Positions 14,336-27,500 of a stretch of 64,000 nt of DNA are shown one piece after another (position 1 is the first letter of the stretch; every line of letters begins with the position of its first letter). Location: the NCBI GenBank assembly GCA_945859605.1, contig OX243825.1, positions 24,295,227-24,359,226 on the forward strand. The letters run 5' to 3'. The translations under genes were made by a program, and so were the position numbers. The DNA comes from Lumbricus rubellus (Eukaryota > Annelida > Clitellata > Crassiclitellata > Lumbricidae). Under the pieces are notes generated by a model, which was not told the DNA's origin, did not search any database, and was given only the letters and a program-made list of their open reading frames with translations.

Positions 14336-15804
14336 GAGTAGAACACAGTACGCAGCTCACGAAATAATGACCTTGATGAAATATTATCTAATTCGTGAAC
14401 CTCAGTAGGCCTATACAAACGCGTCTATGTCCATCATTCAAGTCGAACTTCCGGCAAGGCCATTCCATGCAGACCCTACTTGTTCGCCTTCTATCTGATA
14501 ATACATGTATGAGGCCATTTACAAATAATACGTACGACTCTCTTTTTGCTCCTCGGGAAATTTTCTTAGTTGGCTTAGGCTACTTTTTTAAGTTACTTCC
14601 AACTTTCAGGACTTTTCATGGAAAGTGGCCCATGGGACTAACAAATGATCTTGGACCTCTGCCCGGTTTTGTTCGCCCAAAGCCTTTGGGCCAAAGGTTA
14701 TGTCATAGGTCCCTTCTTTTACGTAACCTGCTCTTCTTAATTGTTTGCTGCTCAGCATCTGCAGCTGCCACTGCAGTGCGAGAAATATATAGAGCAATGG
14801 GGACCCTAGAGGCACGGATGTCATATAACCGTCTGCGGCTAAACCCTACCAAAATACCAGTGACGACTCTACAGAGAGCCAGTGTCGCGGCCGACTCTAA
14901 CCTTATGCTTAAGATCGCGCCACGATGTTCGAATTCCACGAAAAGAAGAGGTTTTGTACGTTTATTAACTATGCATATAAGACGGTTATTAGAAGATTTC
15001 AATAATCAGTCCTCCGGCCGCTCTCACTCTTAGTCGAGCTGTCCTCCTTCATTCAATCTCCGACGATTTTAAGTGTCTGTCATCCCACCGAGAGCGCCCC
15101 GACTGTAGGTGGCGCTGCGATTATATACCCAGGCGTGGTGGGGTATCGCCAGCCGTCACGATTCGTTATGGGGCACAGTTAAAGGCTGATTGCCCCCTTT
15201 GAAGCCGATCGTGAAGGCCGCTGTGTCCGTTGCGGCCGACTTTTGATGGTCGGCCAAATGTTCCCCTTCCCTGATTATAGACCCCGTCGAATCCACTGGT
15301 ACCCTTATCTTCGGGGTCGTCGGCGTTCTCGCAGCTGCAGGTGTCGTGCTTTGAAGTCGCCAAAGTCGTTTGGTCGATAACGGCATCGACGACGACCAGA
15401 TGTCGCGGCTGGTCCTTGTGAAAGCGACCGCGACAGCCAGTGCCCTCAGCCTCAGGCTGTAAATCCCGGGGAGGGAAAGGAGGGAATTCCCTCCCCACTT
15501 TAAAATCTGCGGAGGGAACGTGAAGAAATTTCATCCCACAATTTTTCTCAGATGTGTCACCAATGTTAGGGTCGGCAGGCTGTGGCAGCTGCACATTGCA
15601 CGAGCCAACCGTGCATAGCCTACTTGAAAACTTAATTGATCTGTGGTACGTATGTCTACTAAAGGCTACCGTACAAAGCTACAAGAGGTGCAAAATTAAT
15701 GAATCCATTGAAAGGTAGAATCTCTACCTCTTTAATACAAAGCGGGAGGAATTTATGATGTGACATAAACATTGCCAGCTGACTACTTAATACTAAAATA
15801 CATA
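14336..15804. other. Non-coding flank, partly GC-rich, no gene recognised
   Basis: Open frames here (for example 14395-15033 plus and 15166-15594 minus) show no family motifs and have low-complexity or random-looking composition. The stretch from about 15,060 to 15,600 is distinctly GC/CpG-richer than its surroundings. It contains ATTGGTGACACATC on the minus strand, a wording seen near LTR-retrotransposon ends, but I cannot show an LTR or gag frame. Confidence 0.4.
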
Positions 15805-16591
15805 TACACTGTGTCCACGATAAAGTAGATCACACAATAAAGTGTCATAACTCGGTCAAAACGTTCAGGATTTGTCTGAAATTTTACACACAACAACAGC
15901 GACCATATTTACACGAGATCCTAAAGCCGCTTATAAATATTCGCGAGTTTGCCAAATTTATGAGCGTTTGAGATGCAGCACCGAAAAATGCAACTTTCCA
16001 ACATGCAAAAGCTGAAAGGAAGCCAAATTCAGCTATAATTAGTGCTCAAAATGTCATTTTTGTTCACGAACACACGACCGTAGACGTAGTAGTGTAGTAG
16101 CTGTTCCGGAAGACACTCGGCTTCATATCCCGCAGCTGTGGCCGTCCAGCAGTCCAGATCTTGATCCGGAGTACATGTGGTGGAGGAGCGCGATTTTCGT
16201 TCACGCGTATTCATGACATCGATAACCGTAGGGCGTAGAGTGCGTCTGTTTGAAGATTGGAATTTGTTTAACCAGGTGATCATCGACAGGACCATCAAAC
16301 AGTAGCGTCTACGTCTACGGTCGTGTGTCCGTGAACACGGTGGACATTTGGAACACCATATTTAGCTGAATTTCACTTCCTTTCAGGTTTTCCATGTTGG
16401 AATGTTCATTTTCGGTGCTGCATTTTAAACGATCATAAATTTGACAAACACGCGAATATTTCTAATCGGTTTTAGGATCTCGTGTAAATATGGTCACTGT
16501 TGCTGTGTTTAAAATTTCAGACAAATCCTACAAGTTTTGACCGAGTTATGGCACTTTATTTTGTGATCTACTTTATCGTGGACACAGTGTA
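15805..16591. mobile_element. DNA-transposon-like element with about 280-bp terminal inverted repeats
   Basis: The left end TACACTGTGTCCACGATAAA (15805) is matched in inverse by the right end finishing GGACACAGTGTA (16591). The similarity continues inward for roughly 280 bp on each side with moderate divergence. About 200 bp of unique centre remains, with no recognisable transposase. The flanking TA suggests a Tc1/mariner-type or similar target preference. Confidence 0.8.
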
Positions 16592-16602
16592 CATATATAA
16601 TA

Positions 16603-17579
16603 TACAGGGTGGGCCATAAAAAGTAACCCCTTAAGGTTTTTTGCCCATATCTTGGCCAGAAGTAAGAATTTCGAAATGAAATTTTACAGGCTTAAAGACA
16701 GTTCATATTTACACATGATGGCCAGATTTCATCAAAATATTTCACACACAACAAAAGTTATACCACTTTCAGTGAGGCCACCCACCGCTATTTGACGATT
16801 CAAAAACTAAACGCAACAAAATGTAACAAAAAAGCGATTTTTTAAAGTCTCATCTCAAATAACTGTTGTCAAATAAACTAGGTAGTGCTTTACAACTTGT
16901 GTTCAATGTGCCCACCACCAGTGCCAACACTTCTGTTGAGTCTCTCTGCAAAGTTCTTGATGGACCTGTTGATTAATCTGACCGATTCCTTATTTACTAA
17001 TTTGATTGTCATCTTGCTAAGTGACTTCTCAGTGACGCGCAGCTACGCTGGTACCCTGTTCCTTTTTTAAATAGTAATAATAATGATTATCTGGCAATAT
17101 CAAGGCTTTTTGATAACAAATATTTGAAATGAGACTTAATAAAATTATGTTTTTGCTACTTTTTGTTGCCTTACCCTTCTGAATCGTCAAAAAACGGTGT
17201 GGGCCTCACTGAATGTGGTATAACTTTTGTTCTGTTGAAGTATTTTGATGAAATCTGGCCATCAAGTGTAGATATGAATTGTCTTTAAGGTTGTAAAATT
17301 TCATTTCGATATTCTTACTTTTGACCAAGATATTGGCCAGAATAGTTAAATTGGTTATTGCAATTGTTGTTGCATCGCGTTTTTGAACCGTCAAAAAACG
17401 GTGGGTGGCCTCACTAAAAGTGATATGTCTTTTTTTCTGTTTGAAATATTTTTTATGAAATCTGGCCATCATGTGTAAATATGAATTGTCTTTAAGCCTG
17501 TAAAATTTCGAAATTCTTACTTTTGGCCAAGATATGGGCAAAAACCCGTAATGGGTTACTTTTTATGGCCCACCCGGTA
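16603..17579. mobile_element. Tc1/mariner-type MITE with duplicated inner TIR
   Basis: TACAGGGTGGGCCATAAAAA at 16603 is matched in inverse by TTTTTATGGCCCACCCGGTA ending at 17579, and the repeats extend about 190 bp inward. The right half contains a second, internal copy of the subterminal sequence (about 17165-17340) in the same orientation as the right TIR. No transposase is left. It begins 11 bp after the preceding TIR element. Confidence 0.8.
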
Positions 17580-18369
17580 CATATAGACCTATAACATGCA
17601 TAATTAGGCTATAAGCTCAAAATGGACAAGCTCCGAAATACTTTTGCGGCTTGATGCACCAACCACTCTCCGCAGTCTCTTCCTGCCCCCTTCAGTCTAC
17701 TGATCTACTTGATCTCCTATAGTCCCTCGGGCAAGGACTAGGCCTACCATGGCCCAATACCGAACCTTTGCCATTGTAAACCTTTCTATCCGTAGGCCTA
17801 GTAAGATCTTATTGGGGTGTCATCTTCAGCGCTTCGCTGCTTGAAGTCTTTCTAATTTCCTCGGGGCTGTCACGTTGAGAGCGCTTCTGAATAGCTAGTC
17901 CTACTGTAAGAGGCGCTTTATAGATTCTCAAATACAATACAATACAACATAATTATAGGCCTACATTAATAATTCATGCATAGGCCTACATAACATGTAG
18001 GCTATATATTCAGTAGGCACATAAGCTAGGTGATCATATTAATAGTGAGTGTGGGCTCTCAGATTTGAATGCAGAAATACTTATATCAGCCTATATAAGT
18101 TCATCTTGAAACAGTGGCGTGGGCCGCGTGGCAAAGTTTTAGGGCCCTTAATTGTGCAGGGGTTTCGTGGTTGGCCCCTTCAATGCTTGAACCCCAAGAT
18201 TTCAAACAATAGGCCTAAGGCTGTGCAAAAGCGCCTGGCTTTTGCGACAGACTATTTGCATAGGCCTAGCTCAAACTCGAAATTAAATGTAAGACTTTTG
18301 AAATGATTGTCAGAGGACCTGGAGGCGTGCAGGGGGTGGGACTGACCCATTAGAGACACCTGGTTTAGC
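17580..18369. other. Intergenic, nothing recognised
   Basis: AT-rich sequence with scattered TAGGCCTA words. I see no gene, repeat structure or conserved frame here. Confidence 0.4.
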
Positions 18370-18720
18370 CAGGGTTAGCAGTTTGAAAGTCAAAGTTCTG
18401 GGTGTAATATTGTCTAACAATCTTAGTTTGAATATTCACATTGATATGTTGTAGGACCAGGTAGTCTCTGTATGCCTTCCGTGTACTCACTGTTCATGGT
18501 TTAACTGGCATCAAACTCCACGATGTGGTACGAGCAACTATAATGCTGTCGCGTCTGCTGATGAATAGGCTTATTCGTCAGCGTTATCTTTCGGGTGATA
18601 TTCCAACATTTGAAGCACTGTGTCGTCATGCTGATACCCGTGTAACCCGTTTGTTTCAGCCGTTCTGACACGACCAGCCATGTCCTCCATGAGTTGCTCC
18701 CCATCCCAGCTAAGCAAACG
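18370..18720 (+). mobile_element. LINE reverse-transcriptase fragment (degenerate)
   Basis: Plus-strand pieces in broken frames read VKVLGVILSNNLSLNIHIDM and then GIKLHDVVRATIMLSRLL. This is the wording found late in CR1/jockey-like RT ORFs (VLGV..., LH.V.RAT..SRLLYA). It is a remnant with stops. The neighbouring minus-strand frame at 18501-18704 is its shadow. Confidence 0.5.
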
Positions 18721-19189
18721 GGTCATTACTTGCGCCCCAGACATCTTGACCGGGTGCTACCAATAGCAGACAAAAAGATGAGAAAACATTTTGAACTAGA
18801 ATGCTGTATGCATATTAATTACTTTGTTTAGGCTGTAGGCCTATAGTTTTTTGTCTTGTGAGAATTTCATTTGATATCCTACTTGTTCACCAGAGTGCGG
18901 TTTTGCAGTTGGTTTTAATACAGAATAGGCCTATAGGCTACTTACTTACTTTATAAATATTCTGAATAGAAGCGGTGAGATTAATAAATGTCAGCATTCG
19001 AACACGGCAAGACAATGAGCTAGCGTCCTATAGCTTACCGAATGGCCATCTCAGTTCAGCGCAGTTTTAGAGGATGGATATGATCCCAGCTGGCTACTGA
19101 GTAGACTGTGGTCCACAGTACCAGTAGAGTTGCTGCAAAGTACAAAAAATGGTGTGGTCAGTCAATGCTCCATCGAATGACCACTTGCA

Positions 19190-19410
19190 CCTCAGTTTGG
19201 CGCCGGGTTTTCTTGGTTGTAGGGCAATCAATCTGGAGTGACCTTCCTTCAAAGCTTCATTTAGACCTACAGCATCTGACCAATCAAACTTTGTTTCATA
19301 AATCTCTCATCTTTTTTCTTTCGCCGTGGGGGGCTGGGAGCGCTTCAGAGTAGTTTCTGTGAGTGGCGCTACATAAATCTATAGAGTGAATAAATGAATG
19401 AATGAATGAA
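19190..19410 (+). mobile_element. LINE 3-prime end with (GAAT)n tail
   Basis: Similar to the copy at 55,700: a frame reading IWSDLPSKLHLD... ending GAGSASE, then GGCGCTACATAAAT and a GAATGAATGAAT tail. This is the C-terminus and microsatellite-like tail of a CR1/L2-type non-LTR retrotransposon. Confidence 0.55.
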
Positions 19411-19839
19411 CATAGGCCTACTATTTATTGGTAAGCTTCAGTAAAATGGTACATTTGCGCGAGATTTTGACCGAAAGACTAAAAAGTCGTCAGTTTTTTC
19501 AGTAGCGAAATTGGTACATTTCTTGGATTTTGCAACAAATGACTAAAAAAGGTTGTCAGAATATTTTTCGATGAAGATGTCGTCCGCCCAAAATGGACAT
19601 TTTCTCAGCCCCCCTCCCCCCCCCCCCAGAAACCCGATTCATCATTCCCTCTCCCCTCAGCAAGGCGCCTAGATTAAACATTGGACAAGAACTGAAAAAC
19701 GAACGGAGTGCAAGACAGGGATAGCCGAAACACCACATTAGGAAAAGGCCTATTGGAGCAAAACCAGGCAGTAGACTACAGACGTTGTCGGTTTGGCCTT
19801 CCTGGTAGGATTCATCCATATAATATTTGGGACACATGC

Positions 19840-20095
19840 GAGCATTGACCCAAGTTATCCTTCATGCCTCTCTCCCAATATTCTCTTCAATCAGACAAGG
19901 TGGTCTAGATGCTTCAAGATGTTAATGATATGGAGCGGACTGCGGACCTGCTGATTGGACCGGTTGAAGCTGGGCAACATGGCACGAGACAGACTCAGAC
20001 AGAGAGTGGCGTCGGACTTCTACGGGCATTGAGCCCAAGGTTATTGATGATGATAATGATGATGATGAAGATGACGATGATGATGATAGGGGAAT
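19840..20095 (+). repeat. Dispersed repeat with (GAT)n tail
   Basis: The sequence from GAGCATTGACCC through TATTCTCTTCAATC, GGTGGTCTAG, GACCGGTTGAAGCTGGG, GAGACAGACTCAGACAG to a GATGATGATG tail is present in inverse orientation at about 32,865-33,090. The simple-repeat tail suggests a retroposed SINE or LINE end. Confidence 0.65.
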
Positions 20096-20367
20096 CTAGT
20101 CAAGTTTTTATTGTCTGTGGCTGGCAGCTCAAATGGGTAGTCTGAACACCCACAATGTAAGTATTATGGTTTGATAAGTACACTGCAAGTTATCTGGCCT
20201 AAATAATCTAATCCAATGTGGGGGTAGGGCCTACTATTGATTAAGAAACTAAAATCAGGTTGTATCGAAATAATTCAACATGTAACAAATCTGGTTGCGG
20301 ATGTCTACACAGGTCATAATCACCCCCCCCCTTTGTCTGCATTTAGATGAACCCTTGCTCCCACATA

Positions 20368-21683
20368 TACAGGGTGGCCCAAAAAAGTGATAACATCTGG
20401 TAACATACGTGTTATTTACAAATATAATTCAGTTAGTTATATTTGTTTCATGTATTTTTGTTTGCCAAGTATTTAGCTAATCAAAAATCATATTCAATGT
20501 GTCCTCCTTGCTTCTCAAATAGTTTTTTTAAGCGTCGACGCCAATTGTTTATGCTTCAGTACTGTCAATAGAGAGGGAGGAGACACTGCAGCAAACAGCA
20601 ACTTGGAGGAAATTGAGCTACTTCGGCCATGTGATGAGATCTAACGGTTTGGAAAAGGAGCTGATGACGGCATGCGGTGAGGGACGGAGAAGATGCGGAA
20701 GACCAAGGAAGAAATGGTTGGATGAAGTACAGGAAAAGTCTGGCATGAGACTGGAGGAACTAAGAGAGGCGACTGGGGAGAGGATCAACTGGAGAAGATG
20801 CACCAGGGCTTTCGCCAGAGCTCCAGTAGCTGACGGCACCAGGTGACCAGGTGACTGTCAATAAAGTTCTGCCCCAGATTTCTCCATTCTTCGATTATTA
20901 CCAACTTGAGCTGCTCACCTGTGGTAAATTTTTGTCGAAGGTAGACTTTTTCTTGCATAATCTACTGGGTTTAAATCAGGACTGTTCGGTGGCCACATGT
21001 CTGGCTCGATTAAGTTAACATTCTCCTGACGAAGAAAGTTGATCGTGTTTCTCGCTGTGTGAGATGGAGCTCCGTCTTGCTCTGATGTCCAATTATGGCG
21101 ACCACAATCATGTCGCTTGAATAATTTTTACAGACAGCAAACATTGCCTTAGATTGCTTAGAACATGTTCACAATAATAGTATTCACTGTTTACTTTGGC
21201 GCCTGGTTCAACGGACACAATATTAGTTTACCCCATTCGAGAAACACCAACTGATAACACGATACTGAAATGGTCACGTTCTCGTATAAGTCAAATTTCC
21301 TGAACCTGCATTTTCTTTTTTTCAACGGAATAAACACGGTAATTTTAAGAATTAATTGGAGTGGCAATGGTGAATGTCTTTTCGTCTGTAAACCAGTTGC
21401 TTCGTACACTTCGTCCATTAGGAAACCGCTCAAGTAGCTGCCGACGGCGTTGCAAGCGTTTCAATTTGAGATTTTCATTGAGGTTCTGCCCGATCACACG
21501 CTTGTACGTTTTGAGTTGTAAATCTGGCTTAGCAATAGGTCTAAATAAAGGCATCATGCAGATAAATAGGTAAGTAAGTGAACGAGTAAACAATTTAAGC
21601 TATTATTGATACAGTTAAACAAATTTTGATGTAATTATATCACTTTTTAAGCGATGTTATCACTTTTTTGGGGCCACCCTGTA
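20368..21683 (-). mobile_element. Decayed Tc1/mariner-like transposon
   Basis: TACAGGGTGGCCCAAAAAAG (20368) is matched in inverse by CTTTTTTGGGGCCACCCTGTA (to 21683). On the minus strand, broken frames contain transposase-like segments: RRQLLERFPNGRSVRSNWF and WFTDEKTFTIATPINS near 21,370-21,450, KVNSEYYCEHVLSN near 21,150-21,200, and QLKLVIIEEWRNLGQNFIDS near 20,870-20,920. The end FEKQGGHIEY is near 20,500. Several stops and frameshifts make it inactive. A LINE fragment has inserted into its 3-prime part. Confidence 0.8.
20561..20863 (+). mobile_element. 5-prime-truncated LINE insertion with 10-bp TSD
   Basis: The direct repeat ACTGTCAATA at 20561-20570 and 20854-20863 flanks a fragment that reads in frame LSYFGHVMRSNG, GRRRCGRPRKKWLDEVQ and INWRRCTRAFARAP. 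This is the C-terminal wording of endonuclease/RT polyproteins of non-LTR retrotransposons. It sits inside the decayed mariner copy, so it arrived later. Confidence 0.85.
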
Positions 21684-23630
21684 TAGTACAATAGATGAAA
21701 CTTAAAACAATATGAATTGAAACTGCGAGATAATTCAACATCTTGATCTGGCAGGTCACATGAAAATATTTACAATTGACAAATGAAAGAGCTGGAAGAG
21801 CAGATGACATTTTCTTGGGCAAACCAGACTAAGATTTACGTGGCAAAAAAAGTATCTTTACCACTAGTAACAACATCTGCGTGTAGGTTAAACTTGCACA
21901 CAGTTCCAAGCAAATCATCAATAGTATTCTGCTGAAACAGTTAAAACAAACGCATTTAACCACTTTCTTCAAAGCACACTTTATTTACATTCTTTTCATG
22001 GAAATAAATGCAAATATCTATATCACTTAGATAATCAAAAGCATAACGCTTTTGACAGGTTCTTACAAATGTGCTCTACAAAAGCCATGGAGGCCCATTA
22101 TACATACATAATTATATGCAATTATTATACATAAGTGCATCTACAGTTCTTTCTAAAAAATCCTTATTACAACAGTCCCTAATACAGTCATAAAATTGAG
22201 CATCACAATGTTCACCTAGTTAATGACAGACTAAGAATATGAGTGATTTTTGCAGAGAAAAGGGACCAATTGGAGGGAATAGATTTCTTATAATTACATT
22301 CATTTACTGTAAACTACAATTCTGATTGACACACTCAAACACGTAGAATGTCAGAGTTTAGACATATAATAAATGTTTTGTTTCAGTTGATCATAATGCC
22401 TGAGTGATTGGTAAACTTTGTCATTGAAAACCAGCATAGGGGAATCTAGTCATGAAGTTTTTAGCGTCTGTGTCTGGCAGCTCAAATTGGTGGTCTACAC
22501 ATACTGTCTGGTCCTGAGAGAGTAGCATCTTCCGGCTATCAACGAGAACAGACCATGTGGAACTCAATCACTTGCTGATACACTGAACCTTTCAAGACAT
22601 TTGATCAAAATTTTGAGCGCTTTTATTGAAAGCATAAAATATAATTTGGTGAAAAGTCACATATGAAAATATTAACATAGATTAGCCATAATATATTATA
22701 TGGCATAATACAATTTGTAGAAGTGAGCCAGAGATGCAAATGCAAAAATCAATATTCGTGGGCTTAGGGTAAAAGTAATTTTCCAGCAGACCTAGCAAGG
22801 AATAATGTGGTCCCTTATCTCAGCAAGATCACACGTACATACAGAAACTGAGAAGTCTCATACAATGATTTACATTCACCAAGTAATTTCATCATTTGTT
22901 TTCCAAATAAACTGATGTCCTTGCATGCATCTAGCACCATTATTTACTTCTTCTCTCAAATACTCATGAAGTAGCTTGCAACTGTACCTGTCATGTGTAT
23001 TGTGCACGTTCTACATGCGAGATGTTTTACCTGTGTGGGTTGCAAGCCCAACACAGAACCCTCCTCTTTCATCCTGGCTTGGGACAGACTCAGAATCTCA
23101 TCATAAAGATTTGAGGCAGAGTTCTACAGCTGAGTGAGTATCAGTATTCTCACTGCCACAGATGATTATAGTTAACAAATAGTTGCACAACACAATTTAT
23201 TATAACTTCAGGATCACAGTGTATGCCATGCATTTTTGCTGTAGCAACAACCCCACAAACCATGCCTCGAATAATTTAGGCTCAGAGTGCAACCAAGTCA
23301 CAAACTAGGTCTTTGTAGCAACAGATAGACAAGACAAGTATAACTTGTCACCAAATTTATATTGGCACATTCAAGTGGTACAATTTCATCTGAGCTTCAC
23401 CCTGCTGTAGAAGTGCTCTGCTCTCAACTTTTGTCTCCAGTAAGCCCACTTGAAAATCAAGTGACGCATTTCCAGACAAAAGAAACATATCAGAATTTTT
23501 CTCATTGTCTATGATACCATATACATTATACATGTTGCAGTTTTGTCCAGTTTACAATAATCACTGCAGATGTGGGACAAGTACATGCAGTACATAAATG
23601 CATACTGTACTTTTTGAACATGGGTTGCAA
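21684..23630. other. Non-coding, possibly 3-prime UTR or intergenic
   Basis: AT-rich, with no supported coding frame. Part of it could be the 3-prime UTR of the minus-strand Ig gene, whose stop is at 24,595, but no polyadenylation site can be assigned with confidence. The words GGGGAATCTAGTCA and GTGTCTGGCAGCTCAAAT near 22,440-22,480 repeat sequence at about 20,090-20,140, indicating a dispersed repeat. Confidence 0.35.
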
Positions 23631-24078
23631 ATCGACACAGTTGTAGTTGAGAACATTTTAAGAAGGGCAGCCATTCGAAATTTCCCTTACAATTCAAAAT
23701 GGTGACTTTTGTAAAATGGCGTCCTGAGGCTAGAAATCTCATACAAATTGTCACGTCCTATATAGACATCTGATGCGCTAGTCCTACACTTTGCAAGCCA
23801 TGCACCAAAGTGGGTATATCGGCTATGGGGTTAGGCAGAGAGCATCATCTAATAAACCATCTCCAGTTGATTGAGGCTGGATGCAGAGAGGCAAGGTGTG
23901 AACTGCGCAGCGGACAACACTATCAGCAGTTTAGTAGGCTTCACAATTTGTAAGAGATTCCTAGCCTCAGGATGCCATTTTTTTAAGTGTCCATTTTGAA
24001 TTTGAAGGGAAATCTTTAATGGCTCCCCCTAAGTCCCCTTCTTAAAATGTTCTCTTAGGTTCCAACTACAACCGTGCA
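23631..24078. mobile_element. Inverted-repeat (foldback) element
   Basis: CAGTTGTAGTTGAGAACATT, followed by TTAAGAAGGG, AAATTTCCCTTACAATTC and GGCGTCCTGAGGCTAG (23,638-23,735), recurs in inverse at 23,955-24,075 (CTAGCCTCAGGATGCC ... CCTTCTTAAAATGTTCTC ... CCAACTACAACCGTG). The arms are about 120 bp around a centre of about 200 bp. Confidence 0.65.
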
Positions 24079-24116
24079 AAGCAGCAATCCGTGTTCTAAA
24101 AGTGTAGTATATACTT

Positions 24117-24300
24117 TTTGGGACATGGTGGTGTAGTGCGTATGTTCGTTGCCTTGCAGCCGGAGGGTTGCAGGTTCGAATCCACCTCAAGTCGCCGTGT
24201 AAGGACCTTGGGCAAGTCCTTCACTCGCAATTGCTCAGCGCTTTGGTGTGAAACTCCAATGCAGTGTACGCACTGCAGTAGAAGAGGTACACTGACTTAT
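24117..24300 (+). mobile_element. tRNA-derived SINE copy
   Basis: Begins GGGACATGGTGGTGTAGTGC with a tRNA-like A box and GCAGGTTCGAATCCACC as B box, then the body GGCAAGTCCTTCACTCGCAA. It is the same family as the other copies in this window. Confidence 0.75.
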
Positions 24301-24594
24301 CTTTTCATCATTGCATGCATTCAAGACCTCCAATGCATTAATTGGGCCATGTCCAACTTGTCCATCTTCTCTCATCTGTTCTTTTAAACAATGTCATGAT
24401 TCAAGCGGTGTAAGGTGCCATAGAAGACTAACACAATCATATCTCTGGCTAAAAGGTTTTGTGTACATGTTTGACTGTAAATACAAATTACGTTACTTAA
24501 CAATACATGTAGACAGAGAAGGGCAATTTAACAAGAGGACAACACAGTGTGATAATTGAAAAAAGGAAAAACATGCAGTTTGTACACTGTACAG

Positions 24595-27500
24595 CTAAAC
24601 CTGATAAACAACAATCTTTGATGGTATGAGGCTACTTTCAGAATTCACAGACAGCCTTTCTTTCACCACTTCTTGCCCTTCAGTATTCAAAGATTCACAA
24701 TCAGAAGTCAGAGTTTCTACAGAATCAGAACCTAAAACCAAATCCAACACTTCAACTTAGTAGGAATTTTTAAAAAGAACCATGACACAAGCAAACTAAC
24801 AGCAACTCACATAAAATATGGCTCTTGCAAGGTAGCACACTTTCATGAAAGCATCTGAGAAAACAAAGTACAGCTCAACATTAACATGCCACTGTCCAGT
24901 GTATTACAATATATGATCCATCCTCAAGTTTCCTATGGTATATCATTGGCCCTGTTGTAATAAACCATCCTGCTTACTAAACTATAACTGCTATCATTGG
25001 CCCTGTTGCAATAAACATGTCTGTGGAAAACATGTGCGCAAAGTGCTTCCAATGATGCATGACAATGATTAGTGACAAACATTCTGTTGGCATCAGCTGA
25101 GCTGTCATCATAAATTAGAACAAAGACAAGCTCAGTTTTGGAGAAACTGAAATCTATTAAACTCTTCATCATCTGAAGCTACATGCTTTCCTCAACACTG
25201 GCTAATTATAGCAGTCTGTTAGAACATTTTTCCGGTTAATCACTTCTTGAATTTTCAAATTTATAATTTGGATTTCTATTTTAAATTATTTCTATACTTT
25301 ATCAACTTTGAAGCAACACATAAATGGATCAACTATCACAACAGAAATGAAAGGTGAAAAATGACCTGGGTCTAAACGATTCAATATCTCTATTTTCAAG
25401 CAATTGCTATCATATGAACCAATAAGGGTCAAAATCTTTACAAATGTAGATGCCAAAACTTTAATTCTTAAAATGCTACTGCAATGGGTTTATAGCCTAC
25501 ATTTTATTGTTAATGTTTGGCACATGTGGGGTGCAGTGGTGTAGTGGATATGTTCGTTGCCTTGCAGCCGGAGGGTGCAGGTTCAAATCCACCTCAAGTC
25601 GCCGAGTTGGAACCTTGGGCAAGTCCGTCACTCGCAATTGCTCAGTGCTTCGGCGTGAAACTCTGATGCAGTGTCCACGCTGTAGTCGGGAGTGCCTCTG
25701 AGCAGATAGCTTGAAGGGGTGCTATAACAAGTGAACATACAAACATACTATCAGTAAGCCAAGGAATTTCCTTAAGGTTTCCTTCTCCTAAATGAAACCC
25801 ACAGGAACTCATGAATGCATCTCAATGTATCAGAATAATATCGTCAACTTCAAAGAACAGAAAGGCAAACCTTTAATTCGTCTCCTTTGGCAGAGAACAA
25901 GAGGAACAAGAACAATGTTCAGAACAACAGAAGCAGCAGACAATGCAATGATGCAAATCAGCGCCTTGACAGATAATTTACTGAAGAGAGCCCACACTGT
26001 AACAGACTGTGTTTCTGCACAAAACAAATAATGATACATCAAGAAACCAATCAGATGGTTAAGATATAATTTCTCAGAATGCTATTTTAGATTATGTTAT
26101 GTTCGCATGTAACAGCAGTCGCTAAACATCAAACTGTTGTAAGTAACTACACAAAGTCAACTGTAATGCTTAATGATTGGTCGCCACACTAATAATTCAT
26201 TAAAGAAGCAATTAAGAACTCCCAAGTCTTAAACTGCGATTTTTTTGTAAATATAGCTTTAAAAACTAATCTTATACTTGAATATTTATTTCTCCTTTCA
26301 ATTTCAAGATGAATAAAACTAGTAAAATTTGCATAAAAATATTGTGTTCCACTTCCCCTTAAATGCAATTCCATTAGAATAAGATAACTAACTAACTATA
26401 CAAGAAACTATACTATCAATGCAAAAAAACTGTACAGAAAGGATAGAGATCATTTCGAGAAAAATTGACATCTATATTTTTTAACTGCAACCTGCCAAAG
26501 ATTTTCACTTTCTAATGCATCTGTAAGTGCACATAAAGTTATAACTGCTGAAAGTTTGTCTCGATTTAGTTGGTGTTTTCTATCCATTTGAAAAAATGGG
26601 TGGTTCTTGATGGACCTTCTACTATATTCATGCTGCTGCTAATTCATAGGCCCACCATTGACGTTATATAAAAGCAAGGTAGTGACATGTACAAGATGCC
26701 TGCTGTCTCTTTCACCAAGGTCATGGTAATGGTAACAACCTGGCACAAAAAAAGCTGAAGATCAGCACGGATGTTTTCTGCTACCCCAAAGGTCAACCCA
26801 GTCTTTCGTTCTCCAGATGACATTGGCAAAATGAGCAATAGGACACAATGGACACCTTGCATGGCTGCCAAACAACTAGATTCGACTACTACAATAATGA
26901 TTGATCATCCTTTGTTCATATTATGACTTGCTATCATATGATATCATATACCAGTTTGAAACAATAAATGCAGATTATGTTCTGTCAGCATACAAATTGG
27001 TCATGCAACTTATTTAGCCATACCTAACTAAAATAAATGGCTGCTGAAAAAACTTCTAAATTCTACCTTGACATCACTACAGTTACCAGGGAGTGACCAG
27101 CAGCTCTAGATAAATTATGCTTTACTATAGAATCACTAGCAGCACAGAATATAATTTACCAAAAGGTTAAATAAAACAGAAACAGAACAGAAGTCTACAT
27201 TTATAAATTATAAATGCACTTCTCCCAATACTGAGTGAGTCAGTTTCAGTCAACTAGGTAACAGAAAATCCAAGTCAACATTGCATATTCATAAGCAAAG
27301 TCAACATTGCATATTCATAAGCAAAGTCAACATTGCATATTCATAAGCAAAGTCAACATTGCATATTCATAAGCAAAGTCAACATTGCATATTCATAAGC
27401 AAAGTCAACATTGCATATTCATAAGCAAAGTCAACATTGCATATTCATAAGCAAAGTCAACATTGCATATTCATAAGCAAAGTCAACATTGCATATTCAT

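Noticed and set aside
14395..15033. 212-codon open frame beyond the Polinton
   Set aside because: No family motif, Leu/Arg/Ser-rich random-looking composition, and overlapping open frames on the other strand. I see it as chance.
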